From Mycolicibacterium novocastrense (GTDB lineage Bacteria > Actinomycetota > Actinomycetes > Mycobacteriales > Mycobacteriaceae), in contig NZ_BCTA01000036.1 of assembly GCF_001570485.1 (NCBI RefSeq), positions 186,001 to 250,000 on the forward strand: a stretch of 64,000 nucleotides of DNA, in the 5' to 3' direction. The position numbers and the translations under genes are program-made. Below the pieces are notes generated by a model, which saw only the letters and a program-made list of their open reading frames with translations, made no database searches and was not told where the DNA came from. This document shows, one piece after another, positions 44,723 through 52,870 of this stretch; positions within the stretch are counted from its first letter, which is position 1, and each line of letters starts with the position of its first letter.

Positions 44723-45607
44723 ATGGATGTCCTGATCGGGCAGCTGGCAACGGGATTGAGCCTCGGCTCGATCCTGTTGCTGGCCGCGCTGGGGTTGTCG
44801 CTGACGTTCGGCCAGATGGGCGTCATCAACATGGCGCACGGAGAGTTCATCATGGCCGGCTGCTACACCGCCTACGTGGTGCAGCAGATCGTGTCGAGCG
44901 CCGGTGCGTCGCTGTTGATCTCGCTGGCCGTCGGATTTGTGATCGGCGGCGCGATGGGCGCTCTTCTGGAGACCACGCTCATCCGCCGCATGTATCACCG
45001 CCCGCTGGACACACTGCTGGTCACCTTCGGTGTCGGGTTGATCCTTCAGCAGGTCGCCCGCGACGTCTTCGGAGCCCCCGCAGTCAATGTGGTGGCGCCG
45101 GCGTGGCTGTCGGGCGGGGTGGAGATGTTCGGGGCGGTCGTGCCCAAGACGCGGATCTTCATCCTGGTGCTGGCCGTGGTCTGCGTGGCGGCGCTTGCCA
45201 CCGCGCTCAAGGTCAGCCCGATGGGACGGCGGATACGGGCCGTCGTGCAGAACCGCGACCTCGCCGAAACCAGTGGAATCTCGTCCCGCAAGACCGACAT
45301 CACAACGTTTTTCATCGGCTCGGGCTTGGCCGCGGTGGCCGGTGTCGCGTTGACGCTGATCGGTTCGACCAGCCCGACCATCGGGCAGAGCTATCTGATC
45401 GACGCCTTCCTGGTGGTCGTGGTCGGTGGACTCGGCCAGATCAAGGGCACGGTGATCGCGGCGTTCGCGTTGGGCTTTTTGAACTCGTTCATCGAATACA
45501 ACACCACCGCATCACTGGCGAAGGTGATCGTGTTCGTGATCATCGTGGTCTTCCTGCAGGCACGGCCGCAGGGCCTGTTCACCGTCCGGACAAGGAGTCT
45601 CGCGTGA
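44723..45607 (+). CDS. urtB: Urea ABC transporter permease
   Basis: A 294-residue inner-membrane permease with about eight hydrophobic helices, in the LivH/UrtB family. Opening motif LIGQLATGLSLGSILLLAALGLSLTFGQMGVINMAHGEFIMAG; the EAA-like loop is QNRDLAETSGISSRKTDITTF. It follows urtA after 7 bases and overlaps urtC by GTGA, so expression is coupled. It forms the channel with UrtC. Confidence 0.93.
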   Translation: MDVLIGQLATGLSLGSILLLAALGLSLTFGQMGVINMAHGEFIMAGCYTAYVVQQIVSSAGASLLISLAVGFVIGGAMGALLETTLIRRMYHRPLDTLLVTFGVGLILQQVARDVFGAPAVNVVAPAWLSGGVEMFGAVVPKTRIFILVLAVVCVAALATALKVSPMGRRIRAVVQNRDLAETSGISSRKTDITTFFIGSGLAAVAGVALTLIGSTSPTIGQSYLIDAFLVVVVGGLGQIKGTVIAAFALGFLNSFIEYNTTASLAKVIVFVIIVVFLQARPQGLFTVRTRSLA

Positions 45608-46722
45608 GAACCTTCGTTGGCCGCTGGCAGACCTGGGCCGGTTTCGCGGTGGCCGCGGTGCTGCTGTTCGCCGTGGCGCCCGCGGTGCTGTCGGACTTCC
45701 GGCTCAGCCTGCTGGCCAAGTTCCTGTGCTTCGCGATCGTCGCGGTCGGCATCGGGCTGGCCTGGGGCCGTGGCGGCATGCTCGTGTTGGGTCAGGGCGT
45801 GTTCTTCGGGCTCGGCGGCTACATGATGGGCATGCATCTGAAGATCGCCGACGCGCAGTTGCGCGGCGACGATGTGCCCGACTTCATGCAGATCGCCGGA
45901 GTACGCGAATTGCCCGGTTACTGGCAGCCATTCGCCTCCCCCGCCTTCACCCTGGCGGCGATCGTGCTGGTGCCGACGGCGATCGCGGCCGCACTGGGAC
46001 TCGGTGTGTTCAAACGCCGCGTCAAGGGCGCCTACTTCGCGATCCTGTCCCAGGCGCTGGCCGCCGCGCTGGCGATCCTGCTCGTCGGGCAGACCAGTCT
46101 GGGTGGCAGCAACGGGCTCAACAGGTTTCGCACGTTCTTCGGGTTCACTCTCAACGACCCGGCCAACCGGCGAATGCTGTACTTCATCGCCGCCGGTGTG
46201 CTTTTGGCCGTCGTCGCGGTGGTCCGCCAACTCATGCAGAGCCGGTACGGCGAGTTGCTGGTGGCGGTCCGCGACGGTGAGGAGCGTGCCCGATTCCTCG
46301 GATACGACCCGGCGAACATCAAGGTGGTCGCCTACACCGTGGCTGCATTGTTCGCCAGCATCGCCGGTGCGCTGTTCGCACCGATCGTCGGGTTCATCGC
46401 GCCGTCGCAGGTGGGCATTCTGCCCTCGATCGCGTTCCTGATCGGCGTGGCGATCGGCGGGCGCACCACGCTGCTGGGGCCGGTACTCGGCGCGATCGGG
46501 GTAGCGTGGGCGCAAACCCTGTTCTCCGAACGCTTCCCGTCCGAGTGGACCTACGCGCAGGGCCTGCTGTTCATCGTCGTCGTCGGATTCTTCCCGGCGG
46601 GACTGGCCGGGCTCGGTGTGCTGTTCAAACGGCGCCGGATCCGCCGGCGCAGCAAGCCCGTCGAACCCGAACCCCAACCGCAGACCGATCCAGACACCGA
46701 GAAGGTGGGCGCAGCCACATGA
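45604..46722 (+). CDS. urtC: Urea ABC transporter permease
   Basis: A 372-residue permease of the LivM/UrtC family with about nine predicted helices. It shows AWGRGGMLVLGQGVFFGLGGYMMGMHLKI, the extracytoplasmic loop with QTSLGGSNGLNRF, and RDGEERARFLGYDPANIKVVAYT, the conserved coupling loop. The C-terminal tail is charged (KRRRIRRRSKPVEPEPQPQT). Its GTG overlaps the urtB stop, and its end overlaps the urtD ATG. Confidence 0.93.
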   Translation: MRTFVGRWQTWAGFAVAAVLLFAVAPAVLSDFRLSLLAKFLCFAIVAVGIGLAWGRGGMLVLGQGVFFGLGGYMMGMHLKIADAQLRGDDVPDFMQIAGVRELPGYWQPFASPAFTLAAIVLVPTAIAAALGLGVFKRRVKGAYFAILSQALAAALAILLVGQTSLGGSNGLNRFRTFFGFTLNDPANRRMLYFIAAGVLLAVVAVVRQLMQSRYGELLVAVRDGEERARFLGYDPANIKVVAYTVAALFASIAGALFAPIVGFIAPSQVGILPSIAFLIGVAIGGRTTLLGPVLGAIGVAWAQTLFSERFPSEWTYAQGLLFIVVVGFFPAGLAGLGVLFKRRRIRRRSKPVEPEPQPQTDPDTEKVGAAT

Positions 46723-47537
46723 CCCTTCAAGCGGAGCCGATTGCGGGCGGCAACGTCGGTATGGGCACCGAGTACCTCGAAGTACGTGGTCTCACAGTCG
46801 ATTTCGACGGTTTCAAAGCGGTCAGCGATGTCGATCTGACCCTCTTTCAGGGTGACCTCAGATTCTTGATCGGCCCGAACGGTGCGGGCAAGACGACGGT
46901 CATCGACGCGATCACCGGCCTGGTGAACGCCGCCGGGTCGGTCAACAAGTCCGGCGTCGAACTGCTCGGCAAGAAGGTGCATCAGATCGCCCGACTCGGG
47001 GTGGGGCGCACGTTCCAGACGGCCACCGTTTTCGAGCAACTGACCGTGTTGCAAAACCTCGACATCGCCGCGGGCGCGGGACGGTCGGCGTGGACGCTGT
47101 TACGTCGACGCAAGGGTGTGCTGCCCGCCATCGAAGAGGCGCTCGACACGATCGGGCTGACCGATTTGGCCGACAAGCCGGCCGGGGTGCTGGCCCACGG
47201 GCAGAAGCAGTGGCTCGAGATCGGCATGCTTCTGGTGCAGAACGCCGACGTGCTGCTGCTCGACGAACCCGTCGCCGGCATGAGCCACGAGGAACGCGAG
47301 GAGACCGGAAAGCTGTTGCGCCGCATCGGTGCCCAGCGCACCGTCGTCGTCGTCGAACACGATATGGACTTCATGCGCGCGTTCGCCACATCGGTGAGCG
47401 TCCTGGCCCGCGGGCAGGTGATCGCGGAGGGCACTGTAGCCGAGGTGCAGGCCAATCCCAAGGTGCAAGAGGTCTACCTCGGCACCGCGGCGGCCGGGAC
47501 CGCCGATGTGCCCGCCGAACTCATCGAGGAGTCGTAG
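46719..47537 (+). CDS. urtD: Urea ABC transporter ATP-binding protein
   Basis: A 272-residue ABC ATPase of the LivG/UrtD type. Walker A is GPNGAGKT, the signature VLAHGQKQWLEIGMLL is the H-variant typical of branched-chain/urea systems, Walker B is ADVLLLDEPVAGM and the switch His is VVVVEHDMDFM. It couples ATP hydrolysis to urea uptake together with UrtE. Its ATG lies in the urtC stop (ATGA). Confidence 0.93.
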   Translation: MTLQAEPIAGGNVGMGTEYLEVRGLTVDFDGFKAVSDVDLTLFQGDLRFLIGPNGAGKTTVIDAITGLVNAAGSVNKSGVELLGKKVHQIARLGVGRTFQTATVFEQLTVLQNLDIAAGAGRSAWTLLRRRKGVLPAIEEALDTIGLTDLADKPAGVLAHGQKQWLEIGMLLVQNADVLLLDEPVAGMSHEEREETGKLLRRIGAQRTVVVVEHDMDFMRAFATSVSVLARGQVIAEGTVAEVQANPKVQEVYLGTAAAGTADVPAELIEES

Positions 47538-48230
47538 ATGCTGTCACTGGTCGACGTGCGTTGTGGTTACGGTCGTTCCGAGGTCATCCATGGGGTCAGC
47601 GTGGATGTGCCCTCCGACGGGGTCGCCGCGGTGATGGGCCACAACGGCGCGGGTAAGACCACGCTGTTGCGCGCCGCCGTCGGGTTGCTGAAATGCAGTG
47701 CCGGCAAGGTGCTCTTCGACGGTGACGACATCAGCCGGCTGCGGCCGAGCGCACGTGTCGCGCGCGGATTGGCCTACGTGCCGCAGGGCCAGCAGTCGTT
47801 CGGTCAGCTGACGACGATGGAGAATCTGCAGGTCGTCGCCGACGGACGCAAGAACGGCAAGCGGCTCATCGACGAACAACTCGACCTGTTTCCCGCATTG
47901 CGGGAGTTGTTGACCCGCCGCGCCGGTCTGCTCTCTGGCGGTCAGCGCCAGCAGTTGGCGATCGCCCGCGCGCTCATCACCACACCGAAGTGCCTGATCC
48001 TCGACGAGCCGACCGAGGGTATCCAGCCGTCGGTGGTCGCCGAGATCGAGGCCGCGATCACGTCGCTGACCCGGCGGGGTGGCCTGAGCGTGCTGCTGGT
48101 TGAACAGCACATCGGTTTCGCGCTGGAGTCCTCGCAGCACTACTACGTTCTCGAGTCCGGCCGCGTCACCTCCGACGGTGCGGGCGGTTCGGCCTCCGAA
48201 GCCGACGTCCGCGCCGCCATGGCCATCTAG
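47538..48230 (+). CDS. urtE: Urea ABC transporter ATP-binding protein
   Basis: A 230-residue ABC ATPase of the LivF/UrtE type that starts at the base after the urtD stop. Walker A is GHNGAGKT, signature LSGGQRQQLAIARAL, Walker B PKCLILDEPTEGIQ, and H-loop VLLVEQHIGFAL. It completes the transporter. The operon ends here; an IS110 element lies immediately downstream, 35 bases after the stop, without disrupting a visible gene. Confidence 0.93.
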   Translation: MLSLVDVRCGYGRSEVIHGVSVDVPSDGVAAVMGHNGAGKTTLLRAAVGLLKCSAGKVLFDGDDISRLRPSARVARGLAYVPQGQQSFGQLTTMENLQVVADGRKNGKRLIDEQLDLFPALRELLTRRAGLLSGGQRQQLAIARALITTPKCLILDEPTEGIQPSVVAEIEAAITSLTRRGGLSVLLVEQHIGFALESSQHYYVLESGRVTSDGAGGSASEADVRAAMAI

Positions 48231-48265
48231 TGCTCACCCTTTGTTGCGCGAGCATTGCTCCTATG

Positions 48266-49321
48266 TCAAGCCGCGGTGGTTTGGCCTGTGTGGTGGCGTG
48301 TTTGTTCGTCGGCGTGTAAGCGGTTGTAGACGACTCGTGCTAGGCGTCGTTTGAGGCAGCGCAAAGCTTCTTTGGTGGAGTCGCCGTCGGCGAGTCTCAT
48401 CCGGTAGTAGGCGTGTCCTGGGCTGTCGACGAGGCGGATCTGGGTTAGTGCGATGCGGTGCAGGGCGGCGTTAAGTTGTCGGTTGCCTGCGCGGCTGAGA
48501 CGCACACGGCCGGCGGTGTTGCCTGACCAGACGGGGATGGGGGCGGTGCCGCTGTGGCAGGCGAAGGCTGCTTCGCTCTTGAACCGGGTGATGCCGGCGG
48601 TTTCGCCGACGAGTTTGGCGGCGGTGAGCTCGCCACAGCCTGGCAGTGCCAGCAGTTGTGGAGATACTGCGTGCACGGCGTCGCTGATGCGGGTGTCGAG
48701 GGCTTTGATGGCCAGGGTGAGTCGGATGATGTCACCGAGCTCGTCGGTGGCCAGCTCGGCGAGCAGCCCGTCTTGGGTTGCCAACCATGCGGCCAAAGTG
48801 GTCTGCGTTTTGGCCCGGTCAAGTGATCCCTTCTTCGGCGCTTGGGTCGGGTCGAGTTCGTGAATGCGGCCCAGGAGTCTATTGATGGTCGCAGTGCGTT
48901 GTCCCACAAGGTCTTCGCGTCGATCGACGAGCAGCTTGAGTTCGCGGGAAGCCTCGTCGTGTGCAGCTATCGGCAGATCGGGGTGGCGCAGCACCGCGCG
49001 AGCCACCGCCAAGGCGTCGATCGGATCGGACTTCCCTCGAGTGCGTGCACCGGCGCGTTCGTGGGCCATCAGTTTCGGTGCCACTCGCACAACCTTCTGC
49101 CCGGCCGACAACAGGTCACGCTCCAGTCGCGCCGACAAATTGCGGCAGTCTTCGATGCCCCACAGTAGGTCCTCGCCGAAGGTGGTCTTGGCCCAAGCCA
49201 ATGCGGCTAGATGTCCTTCCGTCGTTGCTGGGACGACTTTCTCTCCGACCTCGCGGCCTCGTTCGTCGACAGCGACGAAGGTGTGGGTGCGCTTGTGTAC
49301 ATCGGCTCCAAGAACCACCAT
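48266..49321 (-). CDS. IS110-family transposase (DEDD recombinase)
   Basis: A 351-residue transposase. The N-terminal RuvC-like domain has D7 (GADVHK), E57 (WGIEDC) and D99/D102 (KSDPIDALAVARA). The C-terminal Tnp20 domain has LLALPGCGELTAAKLVGE followed by SGTAPIPVWSGNTAGRVRLSRAGNRQLNAAL, the region carrying the essential serine. The frame is intact from ATG to TGA, so the element may still be active. The upstream non-coding end is the place expected for its guide (bridge) RNA. Confidence 0.93.
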   Translation of the reverse strand: MVVLGADVHKRTHTFVAVDERGREVGEKVVPATTEGHLAALAWAKTTFGEDLLWGIEDCRNLSARLERDLLSAGQKVVRVAPKLMAHERAGARTRGKSDPIDALAVARAVLRHPDLPIAAHDEASRELKLLVDRREDLVGQRTATINRLLGRIHELDPTQAPKKGSLDRAKTQTTLAAWLATQDGLLAELATDELGDIIRLTLAIKALDTRISDAVHAVSPQLLALPGCGELTAAKLVGETAGITRFKSEAAFACHSGTAPIPVWSGNTAGRVRLSRAGNRQLNAALHRIALTQIRLVDSPGHAYYRMRLADGDSTKEALRCLKRRLARVVYNRLHADEQTRHHTGQTTAA

Positions 49322-49500
49322 GGACGGTGCCTTCTTTCATCGTGATGGGTGAGGAGAAGGTTGGGCCGACCGGTTGGACACATCTCAGTGGGGGCGATGC
49401 CACGCTCCTATCAAGTCACGCCGGTCGGTCCTTCCATCCGGTGTCGGCAATATGCTCGAATGCCAACCCCGAAAGATGGCAGTGCGGGTCTGAGCCAGAC
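49322..49500 (-). ncRNA. Candidate IS110 bridge RNA in the leading non-coding end
   Basis: The leading end is non-coding and can fold. GGGCCGACCGG at 49363-49373 pairs with CCGGTCGGTCC at 49421-49431 (one G:U-type mismatch), closing a 47-base loop. The loop contains GCTCCTATCAAG (49404-49415), nearly identical to the element's 3' junction GCTCCTATGTCAAG. A loop that mirrors the element end is what a donor-binding guide requires. Limits of the RNA are guesses; the stretch from 49501 to 49635 shows no gene. Confidence 0.5.
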
Positions 49501-49635
49501 ACCAGATGAGAAGAACCCAACCACCGCAATGCGGCAATCACCACATTGACACTGAGTGCGGGTCTGCAGACGACACGCCGCAGATTTCCGACAGTTTGCG
49601 CACGCTCGCGGCCACCGAAGTGGCACAGTGCACCC

Positions 49636-50166
49636 GTGAACACAGCTTCGGAGCCACAGGTACTGGCCGACACCGGCGGTCTTGTCGTCACCGACGACGG
49701 CCGTCGGGTGCTGGTCGTGGACCGTGGAACAGGAGCGCTGACGGTGCTGGCGTTCGTGCTCGGCGTCGTGACGCTCGTCGTGGCCGGGTTCGGGCTGGTC
49801 GCGCTGATCGGCGGAGTCCCGTCGCGGGCGCTGGGCGCCGCCTTCCTGGCCGTCGGCGTGGCGCTGGCGGTGGCCACATTCTTGGTCGTCCGCAGAATCC
49901 GCCGGTACCGCAGCCGACCGCTGCACGAGTGCCGGCCCGCCGCGGTGCTGGATCGCAAACTCGAACTGTTCAGCTACCGCGGCGGCGCCCTGGTGCAGCT
50001 GGATCAGGTGCGTTTCGCGCGTAAATTCCAAATCGGTTCCAGCTCACCGAAACTCGTTGCCGTCACCCCCGGCGGCACGAAGACGCTCAAGCGCGGCAAC
50101 CCGTTCGACGGTGGGGTCGGGCACATCGACGAACTCCTCAACTCGGTCGCCCGCGGCTCTGCGTGA
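49636..50166 (+). CDS. Small membrane protein, first of a tandem paralogous pair
   Basis: A 176-residue protein of unknown function. Residues 8-28 form a soluble start ending in VVDRGTG. Two membrane helices follow at about 33-55 and 60-80, then a basic RRIRRYR linker and a cytosolic-looking domain with ECRPAAVLDRKLELFSY and SSSPKLVAVTPGGTKTLKRGNPFDGGVG. The neighbour shares the same order and motifs, so the pair arose by duplication. The GTG at 49636 is chosen; more upstream codons are open but lie in the IS-flanking region. Confidence 0.68.
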   Translation: MNTASEPQVLADTGGLVVTDDGRRVLVVDRGTGALTVLAFVLGVVTLVVAGFGLVALIGGVPSRALGAAFLAVGVALAVATFLVVRRIRRYRSRPLHECRPAAVLDRKLELFSYRGGALVQLDQVRFARKFQIGSSSPKLVAVTPGGTKTLKRGNPFDGGVGHIDELLNSVARGSA

Positions 50167-50705
50167 GCACACCGCTCGAGCCGATCCCGCTGGCGGATCA
50201 GGGCGCGGTGGTGGTGGCCGAACGGGGGCCCGAGGTCCTGCTCATCGACCGCGGACGGGCGCCGACTGAGGTGACGGTGCTGTTGTTGACGATGTCGGCG
50301 TTGATCTTCGGCGGCTTCGGCGTCGTGTCGATCTTCTACGCGTTCGCGTATTCGATGGTGTGGCCCTCGGCGGCGATCGGCGCGGGGCTGCTTGTCATCG
50401 GCATTGCGGCCTTCAGGGCGATGTTTCGCGGGGGCGCGGCACTTCGACACATGCGGATGACACCGCTGAGCGCATATCCCCCGGTGGCCGTCTTCGACCG
50501 CCGACACCAGACCTACCGCGACGGCGCCGGTGAGATCGTGGCCCCGCTGAACCAGGTGCGGTTCGAGCGGCGTTCGCGATTGCTGACGTCGAGTCTGGTC
50601 GCGGTCACCCCGTCGTCGACGCGAACACTGATGCGGGGCAACGTGTTCAGTGGTGGCATCGGGATGCTCGACCGGGTGCTCACCGCCGCCGCGCACCGCG
50701 TTTGA
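50163..50705 (+). CDS. Small membrane protein, second of a tandem paralogous pair
   Basis: A 180-residue paralogue of the preceding gene with the same layout: LLIDRGRAPTEVTVLLL, two helices at about 40-62 and 68-88, a basic segment, YPPVAVFDRRHQTYRDGAGE, LNQVRFERR, and SLVAVTPSSTRTLMRGNVFSGGIG. Its GTG overlaps the previous stop (GTGA), so the two are translationally coupled and possibly form a heteromer. Function unknown. A double hairpin follows directly after the TGA. Confidence 0.68.
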   Translation: MSTPLEPIPLADQGAVVVAERGPEVLLIDRGRAPTEVTVLLLTMSALIFGGFGVVSIFYAFAYSMVWPSAAIGAGLLVIGIAAFRAMFRGGAALRHMRMTPLSAYPPVAVFDRRHQTYRDGAGEIVAPLNQVRFERRSRLLTSSLVAVTPSSTRTLMRGNVFSGGIGMLDRVLTAAAHRV

Positions 50706-50782
50706 GCACGCTCGCCGGCCCGCGAGCGTGCGCAAACCGTCGAAATTTCGCGGTGTGTCGTGCGCAGACACGCACGCTCGCG
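50706..50782. terminator. Double hairpin between convergent genes; intergenic repeat copy B
   Basis: Right after the stop at 50705, GCACGCTCG (50706-50714) pairs with CGAGCGTGC (50723-50731) across an 8-base loop. The same right arm, as CGCGAGCGTGCG (50721-50732), can instead pair with CGCACGCTCGCG (50771-50782). The two structures are mutually exclusive. The element lies between this gene and the convergent hisS and resembles the repeat at 11445-11505. Confidence 0.65.
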
Positions 50783-50804
50783 CAACAAGGGTGCGCGCAA
50801 CAAA

Positions 50805-52070
50805 TCAGGCGCGGTTGAGGCGGGCCAGCACTTCGGTCAACACGTCATCCACCGGCACATCCGTCTGCTGCCCGGTCGCCAGGTTCTTCACTCCGATCGT
50901 GCCCGCCTCGATGTCGCGGTCACCGGCCACCAGCGCCAGCGCCGCACCCGAACGGTCCGCGGCGCGCATCGCACCCTTGATACCGCGGTCGCCGTAGGCA
51001 AGGTCGACGCGCACACCCGCCGCCCGCAGTCGCGCGCCCAGCACCGACAGCGTCACCTTGGCCTGCTCCCCCAACGGAACACCGAACACATCGACGCGCG
51101 CCGTCCCGCCGACGGTCTTGCCTTCGGCCTTCAACGCCAGCAACGTGCGATCGACACCCAGCCCAAACCCAATGCCGGACAAGTCTTTTCCGCCGAGCTG
51201 CGCCATCAGGCCGTCGTAGCGTCCGCCGCCACCGATACCTGATTGGGCGCCGAGCCCGTCGTGGACGAACTCGAACGTCGTCTTGGTGTAGTAGTCCAGC
51301 CCGCGCACCATGCGCGGGTTGATGACGTACGGCACGGCCAACGCGTCCAGGTGCGCCAGCACGGTGTCGAAGTGCTGTTTGGCGACATCCGACAGGTGGT
51401 CGAGCATCACCGGCGCATCGGCGGTCATCTCACGCATCTTCGGGCGTTTGTCGTCGAGCACCCGCAGCGGGTTGATCTCGGCGCGCCGCCGCGTCTCGTC
51501 GTCGAGGTCGAGCTTGAACAGGAAGTCCTGCAACAGTTCCCGGTACTGCGGACGGCAGGTCTCGTCACCCAGCGAGGTGATCTCCAGCCGGAAACCGTCG
51601 AGACCCAGCGACCGGAAGCCCGCATCGGCGATCGCGATCACCTCGGCGTCCAGTGCCGGGTCGTCGACGCCGATGGCCTCCACCCCGACCTGCTGCAGCT
51701 GACGATAGCGGCCGGCTTGCGGACGTTCGTACCGGAAGAAGGGGCCCGAGTAGCACAGCTTCACCGGAAGCGGCCCGCGGTCCAGGCCGTGCTCGATGAC
51801 GGCGCGCATCACCCCCGCGGTGCCCTCGGGCCGCAGGGTGACCGAGCGGTCGCCGCGGTCGGAGAACGTGTACATCTCCTTGGACACCACATCGGTCGAC
51901 TCGCCGACCCCACGCGCGAACAGCGCGGTGTCCTCGAAGATCGGCAGTTCGACGTCGCCGTAGCCGGCGCGCCGTGCGGTGTCGAGCAGACCGTCGCGCA
52001 CACCGACGAACTGCGCCGAATCGGGTGGCAGGTAGTCCGGTACGCCCTTGGGCGCCTGAAATTCACTCAC
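50805..52070 (-). CDS. hisS: Histidyl-tRNA synthetase
   Basis: A 421-residue class II synthetase (Rv2580c counterpart). Motif 2 is [24 protein letters not shown], the histidine-specific loop is [15 protein letters not shown], and [17 protein letters not shown] is the second His motif. A C-terminal anticodon-binding domain ([15 protein letters not shown]) ends in [13 protein letters not shown]. The N-terminus [21 protein letters not shown] is conserved. It is followed upstream on the same strand by an MBL hydrolase 9 bases away, as in M. tuberculosis. Confidence 0.97.
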   Translation of the reverse strand: MSEFQAPKGVPDYLPPDSAQFVGVRDGLLDTARRAGYGDVELPIFEDTALFARGVGESTDVVSKEMYTFSDRGDRSVTLRPEGTAGVMRAVIEHGLDRGPLPVKLCYSGPFFRYERPQAGRYRQLQQVGVEAIGVDDPALDAEVIAIADAGFRSLGLDGFRLEITSLGDETCRPQYRELLQDFLFKLDLDDETRRRAEINPLRVLDDKRPKMREMTADAPVMLDHLSDVAKQHFDTVLAHLDALAVPYVINPRMVRGLDYYTKTTFEFVHDGLGAQSGIGGGGRYDGLMAQLGGKDLSGIGFGLGVDRTLLALKAEGKTVGGTARVDVFGVPLGEQAKVTLSVLGARLRAAGVRVDLAYGDRGIKGAMRAADRSGAALALVAGDRDIEAGTIGVKNLATGQQTDVPVDDVLTEVLARLNRA

Positions 52071-52079
52071 TGGAGCTCA

Positions 52080-52766
52080 CTAGGTCAAGCCTTCGAGAAA
52101 CGGGTTGGTGCGGCGTTCGACGCCGATCGTGGACTTCGGGCCGTGCCCCGGTAGTACCACGGTGTCGTCGTCGAGCACCAACAGTTTGTTGACGATCGAG
52201 CCGAGCAGGTCCCGGCCGCTGCCGCCCGGCAGGTCCGTGCGGCCCACCGACTGCCGGAACAGGGTATCGCCCGTGAACGCGACCGCACCCGGCCCCGACC
52301 CGAAGCCCTCCTCGACGCGGAACACCACCGACCCGCGGGTGTGTCCGGGTGTGTGGTCGACGGTGACCGTCACACCGCCCAACTCCACCTTGTCGCCGTC
52401 CTTGTCCAGTTCGACGACCTGCCTGGGCTCGCGGAACAACACGCCGAACGCCGAACTGGCCAGCCCACCGATGAAGCCGCGCCCGAAGTCCTTGATCGGA
52501 TCGGTCAGCATGAAGCGGTCCTCGGGATGGATGTAGGCCGGGCAGCCGTACATGTCGGCCACCTTCTGCGCCGACCAGATGTGGTCGATGTGGCCGTGCG
52601 TCAACAGCACCGCCGCAGGTGTCAGGCGGTTTTCGTCCAGGATCCGGCGCAACGGCCCCATCGCCCACTGGCCGGGGTCGACGACGATGGCGTCGGCCCC
52701 GGCCCGCGGGGCCAGCACGTAGCAGTTGCACGCCAGCATGCCGGCGGCAAACCCGGTGATGAACAC
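52080..52766 (-). CDS. MBL-fold metallo-hydrolase, glyoxalase-II-like (Rv2581c-like)
   Basis: A 228-residue metallo-beta-lactamase-fold hydrolase. The motifs are LLTHGHIDHIWSA, HTPGHTRGSVVF, FTGDTLFRQSVGRTD and VLPGHGPKSTIGVERR, giving all metal ligands. It is probably a hydroxyacylglutathione-hydrolase-like thioesterase, but mycobacteria lack glutathione, so the thiol partner is open. The GTG at 52766 (VFITGFAAGMLACNCYVL) matches Rv2581c; a longer open frame upstream is not conserved. It is co-directional with hisS and divergent from ppiB. Confidence 0.87.
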   Translation of the reverse strand: MFITGFAAGMLACNCYVLAPRAGADAIVVDPGQWAMGPLRRILDENRLTPAAVLLTHGHIDHIWSAQKVADMYGCPAYIHPEDRFMLTDPIKDFGRGFIGGLASSAFGVLFREPRQVVELDKDGDKVELGGVTVTVDHTPGHTRGSVVFRVEEGFGSGPGAVAFTGDTLFRQSVGRTDLPGGSGRDLLGSIVNKLLVLDDDTVVLPGHGPKSTIGVERRTNPFLEGLT

Positions 52767-52870
52767 GACGTCCAGTTTCCCACCACGCGATGGCGTGGGT
52801 CGCGGCGCCACACTCAGCAATGCCTGGCACACTCGTCTCCGATCGACCGACAAAGAGGAGGACATCAGCG

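Larger units (their letters stand above)
48257..49500 (-). mobile_element. IS110-family insertion sequence (ends approximate)
   Basis: A single transposase gene with a short 3' end and a long non-coding 5' end, no terminal inverted repeats, typical of the IS110 subgroup. The 3' junction contains GCTCCTATGTCAAG at 48257-48270, and a near copy GCTCCTATCAAG occurs at 49404-49415 in the leading end. Exact ends cannot be fixed without an empty site; the leading end may reach about 49500. Confidence 0.7.

Noticed and set aside
49481..49566. Direct repeat AGTGCGGGTCTG (49481-49492 and 49555-49566) as IS target duplication
   Set aside because: Both copies lie on the same side of the transposase gene, and IS110 elements do not make such duplications; probably chance or part of the local sequence history.
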